The translations under genes and the position numbers were made by a program. This document shows positions 1-7,473 of a DNA stretch of 64,000 nucleotides, one piece after another. The notes beneath the pieces were generated by a model. It had not been told where the DNA came from. It did not search any database and saw only the letters and a program-made list of their open reading frames with translations. Numbering within the stretch: position 1 is the stretch's first letter; each line of letters begins with the position of its first letter. The DNA lies in contig NZ_ANAM01000010.1 of assembly GCF_000330705.1 (NCBI RefSeq), positions 1 to 64,000 on the forward strand, written 5' to 3'. The stretch is from Salinicoccus carnicancri Crm. GTDB lineage: Bacteria > Bacillota > Bacilli > Staphylococcales > Salinicoccaceae.

Positions 1-258
1 ATGGATCATATCATCAAATATATGCCCGTAATCGGGGCGGTCCACCCCCAGCATCTCCTGCATGGCTTTACTTGTAAGACCGATTTTTTTACCCTTCACG
101 ACAGCCCCGTCCGCAATACGCTTTTGTACATATTGGAGCTGTGCCCCGTAAGCCTCGTCCACAGAAATATCCGGAAAACATTCTGTGAATGGTTCAACAG
201 GTTTCATATTTTTTTCAGCATCGTATATATAATCTCCAAGATCACAAGTAATGGTCAT
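1..258 (-). CDS. 2-keto-4-pentenoate hydratase, N-terminal part (cut by window edge)
   Basis: The first 86 codons of a hydratase of the MhpD/DmpE family, which adds water to 2-hydroxypenta-2,4-dienoate (2-oxopent-4-enoate) after hydrolytic meta-cleavage of an aromatic ring. The visible part contains the family stretch around VKGKKIGLTSKAMQ followed by GVDRPDYGHIFDDM. The ATG at 258 has an excellent GGAGGGG ribosome binding site six bases upstream. It lies 11 bases after the FAD synthetase homologue and reads in the same direction, so it belongs to the flavin reductase operon. The rest of the gene, and probably the aldolase and acetaldehyde dehydrogenase of the pathway, lie beyond the left edge. 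A related 2-oxo-hepta-diene hydratase or 4-oxalocrotonate decarboxylase cannot be excluded from the N-terminus alone. Confidence 0.85.
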   Translation of the reverse strand, partial: MTITCDLGDYIYDAEKNMKPVEPFTECFPDISVDEAYGAQLQYVQKRIADGAVVKGKKIGLTSKAMQEMLGVDRPDYGHIFDDMIH

Positions 259-269
259 ACATACCCCTC

Positions 270-1097
270 CTATTGTGCCACCATCTGATACAGGGTATAG
301 GACGCTATCCTTCTCTCCCATGTAATGGCAATCTCAAACCTATTTATCTTATCCATCAGGCACTTTTGCGTAAACGAAATCTTCTGTGCATCGTTATCTA
401 CGTATATCTGCGCTTCATACCGTTTGAACCCCGCCTCAATCGTCACATTATATATTCCGTCCTGCGGAAGCATGTAGTAATCATTCAAAGACAGATAACC
501 ATCCGTCACACGGGCTTTTGTTGAATAATTCCTGCCCAGAAGCTCCCTCAACTCAGAAATTCTGCCTTCCAAAATCGCACTCCTGATACAGGTGGAACTT
601 ATCTTGCTGCCCATATGGGTCACTTTATCCACCTTTGTTGCTCCGATACTGAAACCTGAATCGGCCGCCAGCCTGTCCATGTTTCCCTCACCTTTGAACC
701 CATAGGAGAAATCATAACCAGCCACCGCTTGGATGGTCCCGAGCTTTTCCAGGTACTCTTCTACATATTCATGAGGTTCCATGGAAGCGAATGCCTTCGT
801 AAACTTTACGATATAGAAACGGTCGACACCCATCTTCTCAAGCACACGCGCCTTTTCCTCAAGCGGCATCAGATAGTCGACACGCTTTTTTCCATTTGAA
901 ATGACGGTCTTCGGATGCGGGAAGAAACTCATCACATCAAGTGAAGCATCATGTTTTTCTGCTTGCCGCTTTGCCTCTGCGATCACTTTCTGATGTCCCC
1001 GGTGCACCCCGTCAAAAAAACCGAGTGCCATCACGTTTTTACTGGATTTACGCTGCCATGCCTTCAAATTCATATCATCAACATAAATGATTTCCAT
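270..1097 (-). CDS. FAD synthetase (RibF-like) with degenerate riboflavin kinase domain
   Basis: About 275 residues. The N-terminal half is a nucleotidyltransferase of the RibF/FAD synthetase type: ALGFFDGVHRGHQKVI (GxFDGxHxGH signature), SFFPHPKTVI, and the closing KISSTCIRSAILEGR (family ISSTxIR). The C-terminal half sits where the flavokinase domain of RibF should be, but the usual GDKRGRxxGFPTAN ATP/flavin loop and the GVANIGxxPTF motif are missing. It should therefore adenylylate FMN to FAD but probably not phosphorylate riboflavin (inference). I chose the ATG at 1097 because GGGAGGCGG precedes it; an ATG 33 bases upstream has no ribosome binding site. It lies between a flavin reductase and a hydratase gene, suggesting it supplies FAD to the local two-component monooxygenase rather than serving as the housekeeping enzyme. 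Confidence 0.82.
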   Translation of the reverse strand: MEIIYVDDMNLKAWQRKSSKNVMALGFFDGVHRGHQKVIAEAKRQAEKHDASLDVMSFFPHPKTVISNGKKRVDYLMPLEEKARVLEKMGVDRFYIVKFTKAFASMEPHEYVEEYLEKLGTIQAVAGYDFSYGFKGEGNMDRLAADSGFSIGATKVDKVTHMGSKISSTCIRSAILEGRISELRELLGRNYSTKARVTDGYLSLNDYYMLPQDGIYNVTIEAGFKRYEAQIYVDNDAQKISFTQKCLMDKINRFEIAITWERRIASYTLYQMVAQ

Positions 1098-1138
1098 CTG
1101 ATCCGCCTCCCCTTTGAGGAATTCCTGCATATCCGGCG

Positions 1139-1618
1139 TTATTTCGCCACTGCTTCCAGCGCTTCGAGCCTTCTGTACTTGCCGCAGTTGAAGATGAGCG
1201 GCTCCCCCTCTTTCAGTACGAGATCGTTCACTTTGCCGATGAACAGCACATGATCCCCTTCCGTGTGCTCATTGTACACTTCGCATGACAGCTGGCACAG
1301 TGCATCTTTTATGACCGGCGCCTCACCCAGGCGGTCGAATTCAAATTGATCTTCAAACTCCTTCTGTCCGGCAAACCGCATGGATTCCTCCTGCTGCTCA
1401 CAGGACAGGACGTTGACCGAGAACCTTCCGCTCTGACGGATCCTGTCCAGCATTTTCGCCTGGTCCCCGATTGAAATGACGATAAGCTTCGGGTCCAGTG
1501 ACACCGACATGAATGCATTGGCAGTCATGCCATACACTTCACCTTCCACCTCTGCTGCGATAACGTTCACGCCTGTTGCGAATTTCCCCATTGCATTCCT
1601 GAACTGACGATCATCCAT
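1139..1618 (-). CDS. Flavin reductase of a two-component aromatic monooxygenase
   Basis: A 159-residue FMN-binding split-barrel protein of the HpaC/DIM6-NTAB family, using NAD(P)H to make reduced flavin for a partner oxygenase. Family stretches seen are GVNVIAAEVEG, YGMTANAFMSVSLDPKLIVI, RFSVNVLS and the C-terminal GDHVLFIGKV. The ATG at 1618 has an AGGGGG site upstream; an open frame continues 65 codons further but does not resemble the family, so it was not used. The partner is most likely the acyl-CoA-dehydrogenase-fold oxygenase at 5878-7083, which is on the same strand but separated by the divergently oriented regulator and the ring-cleavage genes. It heads the operon that continues into the FAD synthetase homologue and the hydratase. 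Confidence 0.88.
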   Translation of the reverse strand: MDDRQFRNAMGKFATGVNVIAAEVEGEVYGMTANAFMSVSLDPKLIVISIGDQAKMLDRIRQSGRFSVNVLSCEQQEESMRFAGQKEFEDQFEFDRLGEAPVIKDALCQLSCEVYNEHTEGDHVLFIGKVNDLVLKEGEPLIFNCGKYRRLEALEAVAK

Positions 1619-1735
1619 TATAATTTCCCCCTTACTATTGAGTGCCCGGTTTCCGGACGTCATATGAATCCATTCAGTTTCCGTGCTGCCAATCATGTAA
1701 TCCAACACCATTATTCTGAATTTCCAGATAATTGT

Positions 1736-1764
1736 TTGCAAAAAATGCGCTGAACTCTTATAAT
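1736..1764 (+). promoter_or_regulatory. Sigma-A-type promoter candidate for the aromatic regulator
   Basis: TTGCAA (1736-1741), a 17-base spacer and a perfect TATAAT (1759-1764). It points at the regulator gene at 1967 and would give a leader of about 195 bases. It is a sequence match only. Confidence 0.45.
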
Positions 1765-1818
1765 GAAATCGCTGCCAAAATGAATGATGTTTAAGGTACT
1801 GTGACTGAAGCACTTCTG

Positions 1819-1912
1819 AATAGGTTAACTAAATGCTATCATCCGGCTGCGTTATTTATAACCTATGATAAATAGCAAATTATGATAATTATTAGTATGA
1901 AATATGCTATTT
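1819..1912. promoter_or_regulatory. Cluster of repeated motifs between flavin reductase and regulator
   Basis: This divergent intergenic stretch holds ATAGGTTAA at 1820-1828, its inverted relative ATAACCTAT at 1858-1866, and an inverted pair AAATAGCA (1870-1877) / TGCTATTT (1905-1912), with another TGCTAT at about 1833. ATAGGTTAT recurs at 7142-7150, upstream of the monooxygenase operon. These are plausible operators for the XylR_N/PucR regulator encoded next door, but the match is short and the assignment is inference. Confidence 0.35.
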
Positions 1913-1966
1913 TTCCGAATTTTCGGATGATTCATGGACTATTTCAAACCTAAGGAGTGCATGGGG

Positions 1967-3802
1967 ATGAGTATGATACCGAAGAAAAACAGATTACGCG
2001 ATGTCTTTGAGATGCCGAAGGAACAGACAATGAAGATGTTCCACGACCGGATGGTCAGCATACCGGTCCCTGCCCTGTCAGATTTAAAGCGCGAATTGAT
2101 TGCAAGTATAGGGGAAGAACGCTCCAAAGGGGTGTTCATAAGATATGGCTGGCATACCGATGTCAGCGAAGGAGAAAAAGTCAGGAATTTTGAATGGCAG
2201 GATGAAACCGAATTGGTTGAAGCCGGCCCTAAATTCCATGTGATGCATGGACACGTCGAAAAAGTCGTTATCGATGATATACAGTTTGATGATGAGGGCC
2301 ACACCGATTTCATCAAGGCTCTATGGTACAGATCATACGAAGTGGAGAAGTATAAACAGAAAAACGTGGTTACGGATAAACCGGTCTGCCATACCTTATG
2401 TGGATATGCCAGTGGGTATCTTTCCACTGCCCTGCAGAGAACGATACTCGTAAAGGAGACCAAATGCGAAGCAATGGGCCATGACCATTGTGAAATCGTC
2501 TGTATGCCGCTTGAAAAATGGGGCGGGGAGGACAGGGATGAACACAAATATTACCAATCCTCCAGCATGATTGAAGAACTGGATGCAGTAACAGCAAAAC
2601 TCAAGGAGGAAAGGGATTATCTGAACAAAGCGCATGATGTCCATAAGCAATTGATTGAGGAACTTCTGTCAAAACAGGAATTACAGAAGATCATTGATCT
2701 GCTGTATGACACTACCGGTCTCCCAACTTTCATCGAAAATGACAAGCACCGGATCATGGCACAGTCTGCAGAAGTGGAAATCGATTTCGATTTGAGCTCG
2801 TTCGACACTGAAACGACCTCCTTTTGCAAAATTTCCGAGGACACCGCCATGCTGAGAACGCCCATACTTTTCGAAAATAAAATAAAAGGCTACTGTTCGT
2901 TCATCTATAGAGGAAGCATGCAGCCAAATGATTTGGAGTTCATGGTCATCGATCAGGCTTCCCTGACAGCTTCAATCGTCCTCCTGAATGAAAATATCAA
3001 AATTCAGACATCACAGAATATCAGACGCGGATTCCTCAATGATATTCTGGATAACAGATTGGATAAGGAAGAACTATATAAAGTGGCAAGCTATCTTGAA
3101 TTTGAACCGGAATCGGACTATTTGATGCTCACCTTTGAACGCGCCATCGATGAGGATGAATTGAGTTATGAAGTGGAGCTGAATGAAAAATTCCTGCGCT
3201 TCATCAATTTTTTCCTGCAGGAACGCAGGATCAATGGATTTGCTTCACAAAAGTCAGGACAGATCATTACAGTCATCGATCACTCAAGCCTCAAAGCCGT
3301 CTATCCCGATCAACGGGCATTTATCGAAAAGATTTTGAAAGACTGCAGTTCCCGCCTCAATAATCATACGTTTTTCGTCGGAGTAAGCTCTGTTTCAGAC
3401 ACAATCAATGAACTGCCCAATCTTTACAGAGAGACTTTGACTGCTTTAAACGTCAAAAGCGATGAGAAACACATATTATATTATAATGACCTTGGAGTGG
3501 AGAGCATCCTTTTCCAAATATCGGACAATCAGATACTGGACCGGTTTGTAGAGAACCAGCTCGGGGAGCTCCTTCAGGACGATAAAAGCCAGGAACTGAT
3601 ATCGACATTGAAAGATTATATTGAAAACGGCATGAATATCAATGCAACGGCAAAGGCGATTTCAATGTCGATCAGTGGTCTGAGATACAGGCTGACCAAA
3701 GTCAGTGACCTCCTTGGAGTCGAACTCGACGATACCAAGAGCCTGTTCTCGGTCTACATGGCTTTGAATGTTCTGAAAGCAAAGGGCAGGCATGATCTAT
3801 AA
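1967..3802 (+). CDS. Aromatic-responsive regulator: XylR_N + V4R + PucR-type HTH
   Basis: A 611-residue transcription factor. Residues about 20-125 resemble the XylR_N activator-of-aromatic-catabolism domain; residues about 135-180 form a V4R (4-vinyl reductase) domain with cysteines 167 and 175 spaced by eight, as in the zinc site of DmpR-type sensors. A coiled coil follows (about 200-240), then a central linker domain, and the C-terminus (about 540-605) is the PucR-type HTH_30 domain containing NINATAKAISMSISGLRYRL. There is no AAA+ domain, so unlike XylR/DmpR it does not act through sigma-54. It probably binds an aromatic ligand and activates the flanking meta-cleavage operons. The ATG at 1967 is nine bases after AAGGAG; ATGs at 1934 and 1961 fit worse. 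It is transcribed against both neighbouring operons. Confidence 0.85.
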   Translation: MSMIPKKNRLRDVFEMPKEQTMKMFHDRMVSIPVPALSDLKRELIASIGEERSKGVFIRYGWHTDVSEGEKVRNFEWQDETELVEAGPKFHVMHGHVEKVVIDDIQFDDEGHTDFIKALWYRSYEVEKYKQKNVVTDKPVCHTLCGYASGYLSTALQRTILVKETKCEAMGHDHCEIVCMPLEKWGGEDRDEHKYYQSSSMIEELDAVTAKLKEERDYLNKAHDVHKQLIEELLSKQELQKIIDLLYDTTGLPTFIENDKHRIMAQSAEVEIDFDLSSFDTETTSFCKISEDTAMLRTPILFENKIKGYCSFIYRGSMQPNDLEFMVIDQASLTASIVLLNENIKIQTSQNIRRGFLNDILDNRLDKEELYKVASYLEFEPESDYLMLTFERAIDEDELSYEVELNEKFLRFINFFLQERRINGFASQKSGQIITVIDHSSLKAVYPDQRAFIEKILKDCSSRLNNHTFFVGVSSVSDTINELPNLYRETLTALNVKSDEKHILYYNDLGVESILFQISDNQILDRFVENQLGELLQDDKSQELISTLKDYIENGMNINATAKAISMSISGLRYRLTKVSDLLGVELDDTKSLFSVYMALNVLKAKGRHDL

Positions 3803-3812
3803 TCCACAATGC

Positions 3813-3851
3813 AAAAGATGATCATTTTCAAATTGAAAATGATCATCTTTT
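3813..3851. terminator. Bidirectional rho-independent terminator
   Basis: A near-perfect inverted repeat: AAAAGATGATCATTTTCAA followed directly by its complement ending in CATCTTTT. It separates the convergent regulator gene and hydrolase gene, with an A run on one side and a T run on the other. Confidence 0.85.
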
Positions 3852-3866
3852 ATATGCTGTATTTTA

Positions 3867-4703
3867 TTATTCGATAAATGCAAGGATATGGTCGATGAAC
3901 GGGTTTGTCTTTTCGATCTGTGTCCAATGTCCGCATTCATTGAACAGGTGCAGTTCGGCATGAGGTAAAAGCTGCATCAGCTTGTAGCTCGTCTCTTCAA
4001 ATGGAATGACCTGATCCTCCAGACCATGGAAGAGCAGTGTTTCCGTTTCGATGTTCTTGAGTGTTTCATCCGGCAGTGCCAGCTCATCGAGACGCTTCTG
4101 ACGGTTATCATAGAACATTGCACGGAATGCCTCTTCTGATTCAGTTTCTGTGCTTGCTTCATAACGCAGCCTGACCAGTTCTTCATTCTTCGCTGCCCCT
4201 TCATCATGTGAGAAGAGCTGAATCAGTTCCCTCATGTTTTCAATGCCCGGATCATACCCCCACACTCTGTCAAGTCCATATGAAAGCTTATGCTCAACAC
4301 CAACGGTTCCCATGAGTATCAGTTTGTTGACGAGATCAGGTCTCCTGTGGGCGATATGGAGCGCCATTGCTCCGCCGAATGAATTTCCGACGAGATATAC
4401 GGGGCCGTCTGAGACTTCCTCGATGAAGCCGATCAGATGATCGACCCATTTATCCAGGGTGTACTCCTCTTTGCCGACCTTATCTGTTTTTCCGAAGCCG
4501 ACGACGTCCGGCGCGAAAACATGCAATGATTCACTCAGGCGCGGAATTACCAGACGCCAGTTGGCGTAAGCGGAGACTCCCGGACCGGAACCATGAATCA
4601 GAATCATGGTTTCCTTGCCGGAGCCCGCCTCAAGATAATTGGTCCCGATGCCATTGACTTTCATGCTTTTTTCAATCATTTCTTTGTTATCAGTTGCTGT
4701 CAA
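3867..4703 (-). CDS. Meta-cleavage product hydrolase (alpha/beta hydrolase)
   Basis: A 278-residue alpha/beta hydrolase of the DmpD/TodF/BphD group, which hydrolyses the C-C bond of ring-cleavage products (2-hydroxymuconic semialdehyde type) to a carboxylic acid and 2-hydroxypentadienoate. Visible features are the oxyanion loop HGSGPGVSAYANW, nucleophile elbow GNSFGG (Ser108), acid HGLEDQ (Asp230) and base CGHW (His259), a complete catalytic triad. The start is TTG at 4703, seven bases after AAGGAGG. It follows the extradiol dioxygenase gene by 54 bases and is the last gene of the monooxygenase-dioxygenase-hydrolase operon. Its product is the substrate for the hydratase at the left edge. A hydrolase rather than a dehydrogenase suggests the hydrolytic branch, fitting 3-substituted catechols. 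Confidence 0.87.
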   Translation of the reverse strand: MTATDNKEMIEKSMKVNGIGTNYLEAGSGKETMILIHGSGPGVSAYANWRLVIPRLSESLHVFAPDVVGFGKTDKVGKEEYTLDKWVDHLIGFIEEVSDGPVYLVGNSFGGAMALHIAHRRPDLVNKLILMGTVGVEHKLSYGLDRVWGYDPGIENMRELIQLFSHDEGAAKNEELVRLRYEASTETESEEAFRAMFYDNRQKRLDELALPDETLKNIETETLLFHGLEDQVIPFEETSYKLMQLLPHAELHLFNECGHWTQIEKTNPFIDHILAFIE

Positions 4704-4757
4704 GTGAAGTCCTCCTTCTATTCTTCTTGCGGTATCCCATTCTAAAAGAGGGCGATT

Positions 4758-5810
4758 TTATGCTTCCGTCTTTGCTTCCTTTACATTTTCAGCCCTGACT
4801 TCTTCCGTCTCTTCTTCAATCGGAGCCTGTTCCGCAATTTGCGGCACCTGTTCTTCACGGACAGGTGTACCATACTTGAAGAAGTCAGCCGGCAGTTCCT
4901 CGCCATGCCAGATGATCGCCTGCTGGATATCTTCGCCTTTCCACTCGACAGTTCTCCAGTCCGGATCAAAGATAAGATATCCTGCATCTCCGAACAGTTC
5001 CACACGGTTGCCGCCCGGTTCGAATACATACAGGCACGAAGCCTGAGAAACACCATGCTTCAATGGCCCCGCCTCGATTTCGTATCCACCTTCGACGAGC
5101 AGATCCGCTACATCCGTCAGGTGTTGCGGGTAGCCATACCAGTAGCAGATATGGTGCAGACGGCCTTTTTCACCAAGTGCATCACCCATTATTGCAATAT
5201 CGTGCGCCAGATTGCTCACACTTGTCCATACAGCGATATCATCGTTATCATCATCCAGTATACGCTCACGGACATTGAAACCGAGGTTGTCATCCAGGAA
5301 CTCAGCATTCTTCCTCACATTACTGGCAAGCAGGTTGACGTGATCCAGGCGCCTTACCGGCACACCCTTATTCGGACGCTTTTGTGGACGGTTCAGAAGA
5401 GCAGTTTTCTGGTCTTCCGGCGCCTGGTAATATTCAACTTCATAGAATACCTCCATATTATGGCCATCCGGTGTACGGAATCGGTATGCAGGACCATGGC
5501 CCACATCACCGTCGATCCAGCCGATGCCAAAACCATTCTTTTCAAGCTCGGACGCCCGGCGTTTCAGGGCATTTTGGGATGTGGCCCTGAGACCGATATG
5601 CGCAACCCCGGCTTCATGATGGTCTGTGATAATCAGTGTATTATGATAGTGGTCTTCATACGCGCGCATGTATACAGACTTCCCTTTGCGCTCAACTTCC
5701 GACATTCCCAGAATCTCTTTGAAGAATTCAACGGATTCCTCAAGTTTCGGGCTATAGATCTCAAGGTGCGCAAGCTGTCCTACATCGAATAGCGGTTCTT
5801 CTCTTTTCAT
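4758..5810 (-). CDS. Catechol 2,3-dioxygenase (extradiol ring cleavage)
   Basis: A 350-residue two-domain vicinal-oxygen-chelate dioxygenase. The Fe(II) ligands are apparent in the C-terminal domain: His157 (RLDHVNLLAS), His219/220 (GRLHHICYW) and Glu271 (GNRVELFG). The N-terminal domain (about 10-130) is the usual inactive VOC repeat. It opens a catechol adjacent to one hydroxyl to give a yellow meta-cleavage product, which the next gene's hydrolase processes. The last 30 or so residues form an acidic, low-complexity tail (EEETEEVRAENVKEAKTEA) not needed by the fold. The ATG at 5810 has GGGGGA upstream; an in-frame TTG five codons earlier overlaps that site and was rejected. It is the middle gene of a three-gene operon. 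Confidence 0.92.
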   Translation of the reverse strand: MKREEPLFDVGQLAHLEIYSPKLEESVEFFKEILGMSEVERKGKSVYMRAYEDHYHNTLIITDHHEAGVAHIGLRATSQNALKRRASELEKNGFGIGWIDGDVGHGPAYRFRTPDGHNMEVFYEVEYYQAPEDQKTALLNRPQKRPNKGVPVRRLDHVNLLASNVRKNAEFLDDNLGFNVRERILDDDNDDIAVWTSVSNLAHDIAIMGDALGEKGRLHHICYWYGYPQHLTDVADLLVEGGYEIEAGPLKHGVSQASCLYVFEPGGNRVELFGDAGYLIFDPDWRTVEWKGEDIQQAIIWHGEELPADFFKYGTPVREEQVPQIAEQAPIEEETEEVRAENVKEAKTEA

Positions 5811-5877
5811 TTTGTTTTCCCCCAATTGTTTATATGATTTGGTCTATATTTTTGACTATCTTCCCAAACGGTGTATC

Positions 5878-7083
5878 CTACCACATTGGGTGGCCGTCGA
5901 ATCCAAGTATGGATTTTCCATAACCGACCATCGCATCTTCATACAGATGTGTCGGATGGGCTGAAACTGCAATCAGGTCACGCACGAACCTTTCGGACTG
6001 TCCTTCCCTGTACAGTGCATTACCGCCGAGGTTGATGATGATGCGTGTCGCAAGTTCTGCTGAATTCTTTGCAACATAACCCCGCATTGCGAAAAGTTTT
6101 TCACGCTCTTCCTCTTCCAGCACCCTCACACCGTTATCAGCATACCCCTGCAGTTTCTCTAGAATCTGATCAGCAACATTCTTCAATGCATTGTATTCCA
6201 TTGTGATTTCCCCCAGTGTACGCTGGCCGCTGCTGCCGTCCTTTTCGTTCTTCTTGTTGTTGTAGATCCTCACACGACTTTTCGTCTTTTCCGTATAGTC
6301 GTCGACCAGCCGGTTCAGACCACCAATCGCAATCTGTGCGAATCCGGAGAGGAAGTATGCAAGGTAAGGAACATTGAACAGCAGATAATCCTCTTCATAA
6401 TTGCCGTCCGGCGCCGCATCACCCTGTACCACCCTGCTGATCGGGAATACATATTTCGTCGGCACATAGACCCTGTCCAGTTTAACCGCGTTACTGCCTG
6501 TACCCCTCAGCCCCATCGTGTCCCAGTTTTTGATGATTTCCGCATCATCCTTATGAACAATGAACAGGCTCAGTTCAGGCTCTTCCCCATCGCGCATCTT
6601 ATGGATGGCACCGAGGGCAATCCAGTCACACCAAAGGACCCCGCTGCAGAAGTTCCAGGTACCGCTGACGATGTATCCATCATCGTCATCTGCATCTTCC
6701 ACTTCACCGACCGGCGCAAAGACATCCGCCATCAGTTCACCGTCTCCGAAAAGATCTTCACGGCCTTCTTTTGGCAGGAATGCCGGCCACGTCTCATGAA
6801 TTATTCCAAAATAAGTGATCCAGGCTGCAGGTACGCTGTGATATGCAACAGTCCGAATGATATCCCCGAAAGTTTTGAAGTCAAGATCCTGACCTCCGAA
6901 TGCTTTAGGTCTGTGCAGTTTATGGAATTCAGCCGCTTTCATCTTTTCAATCACTTCATCCGGCAATTTCCCATCCTTGTCCGCCTGCAATGAGTGCTTT
7001 TCTGCGAGTTCCCCAAGCTCCTTCGCCCTTCTTAACAACTCTTCACGTTCTACTGGTTTTTGAAGCACATCCGTTTCTTTCAT
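5878..7083 (-). CDS. Flavin-dependent monooxygenase, acyl-CoA dehydrogenase fold
   Basis: A 401-residue protein of the acyl-CoA dehydrogenase superfamily, resembling oxygenase components such as HsaA and the C2 component of 4-hydroxyphenylacetate 3-hydroxylase. Visible landmarks are FGGQDLDFKTFGDII, SGTWNFCSGVLWCDWIALG in the beta-barrel region, MGLRGTGSNAVKLDRVYVP, and the C-terminal helices ending GGNALYREGQSERFVRDL. It would use reduced flavin from the reductase at 1139-1618 and oxygen to ortho-hydroxylate a phenol to a catechol for the dioxygenase downstream. True acyl-CoA dehydrogenase activity is unlikely given the operon. The start is ATG 7083 after AAAGGGG. The natural substrate cannot be read from sequence. 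Two cre-like sites lie upstream. Confidence 0.85.
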   Translation of the reverse strand: MKETDVLQKPVEREELLRRAKELGELAEKHSLQADKDGKLPDEVIEKMKAAEFHKLHRPKAFGGQDLDFKTFGDIIRTVAYHSVPAAWITYFGIIHETWPAFLPKEGREDLFGDGELMADVFAPVGEVEDADDDDGYIVSGTWNFCSGVLWCDWIALGAIHKMRDGEEPELSLFIVHKDDAEIIKNWDTMGLRGTGSNAVKLDRVYVPTKYVFPISRVVQGDAAPDGNYEEDYLLFNVPYLAYFLSGFAQIAIGGLNRLVDDYTEKTKSRVRIYNNKKNEKDGSSGQRTLGEITMEYNALKNVADQILEKLQGYADNGVRVLEEEEREKLFAMRGYVAKNSAELATRIIINLGGNALYREGQSERFVRDLIAVSAHPTHLYEDAMVGYGKSILGFDGHPMW

Positions 7084-7108
7084 GACTTACGATTCCCCTT
7101 TCCATATC

Positions 7109-7122
7109 TGTAAGCGCTATCA
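7109..7122. promoter_or_regulatory. cre-like catabolite control site
   Basis: On the minus strand TGATAGCGCTTACA, one mismatch to the CcpA consensus TGWAANCGNTNWCA, 26 bases upstream of the monooxygenase start codon. It suggests carbon catabolite repression of the aromatic operon. Confidence 0.5.
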
Positions 7123-7406
7123 AATGACTTCGATTGATTTGATAGGTTATGAATACAGTATATTCAGCAGCGCAGAACTTTGATACCTATAAATTATATG
7201 AAAATTCTTTCTTTTTTAAGATGATATATACTAAAACGCTTTCAAATGATGGTTGGAAACTCATCCACTATTATTATACGCAGCACATTCACAGGTGGTT
7301 GCGGGCATGGTACCTCAGCACCGGGACCTGATTACATCAACAGGATGCCTGCAGCTAGCAGATTTTCCAGCGGGAAATCAATGAATATTTGAAGAAACAC
7401 TGATAT
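7123..7406. other. Non-coding stretch upstream of the aromatic operon
   Basis: No convincing gene. It holds ATAGGTTAT at 7142-7150 (shared with the regulator's intergenic region) and a weaker cre-like sequence at 7231-7244 (TGAAAGCGTTTTAG on the minus strand, two mismatches to consensus). Short open frames here lack ribosome binding sites and family resemblance. Confidence 0.5.
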
Positions 7407-7440
7407 AAAAAAGGTGTGCAGAGCATTCTGCACACCTTTT
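7407..7440. terminator. Rho-independent terminator
   Basis: Inverted repeat AAAAGGTGTGCAGA / TCTGCACACCTTTT around a four-base loop. It terminates the minus-strand gene ending at 7474. Confidence 0.85.
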
Positions 7441-7473
7441 CAGGCTTCACCCATATACTTTGAAAGTTCAACT

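Noticed and set aside
4839-5792. 317-codon open frame on the plus strand
   Set aside because: It lies entirely opposite the extradiol dioxygenase gene, whose active-site residues and ribosome binding site are clear. The plus-strand frame has no family pattern and no ribosome binding site.
7149-7331. Small 60-codon protein gene on the plus strand
   Set aside because: It lacks a ribosome binding site and overlaps the promoter region of the aromatic operon.
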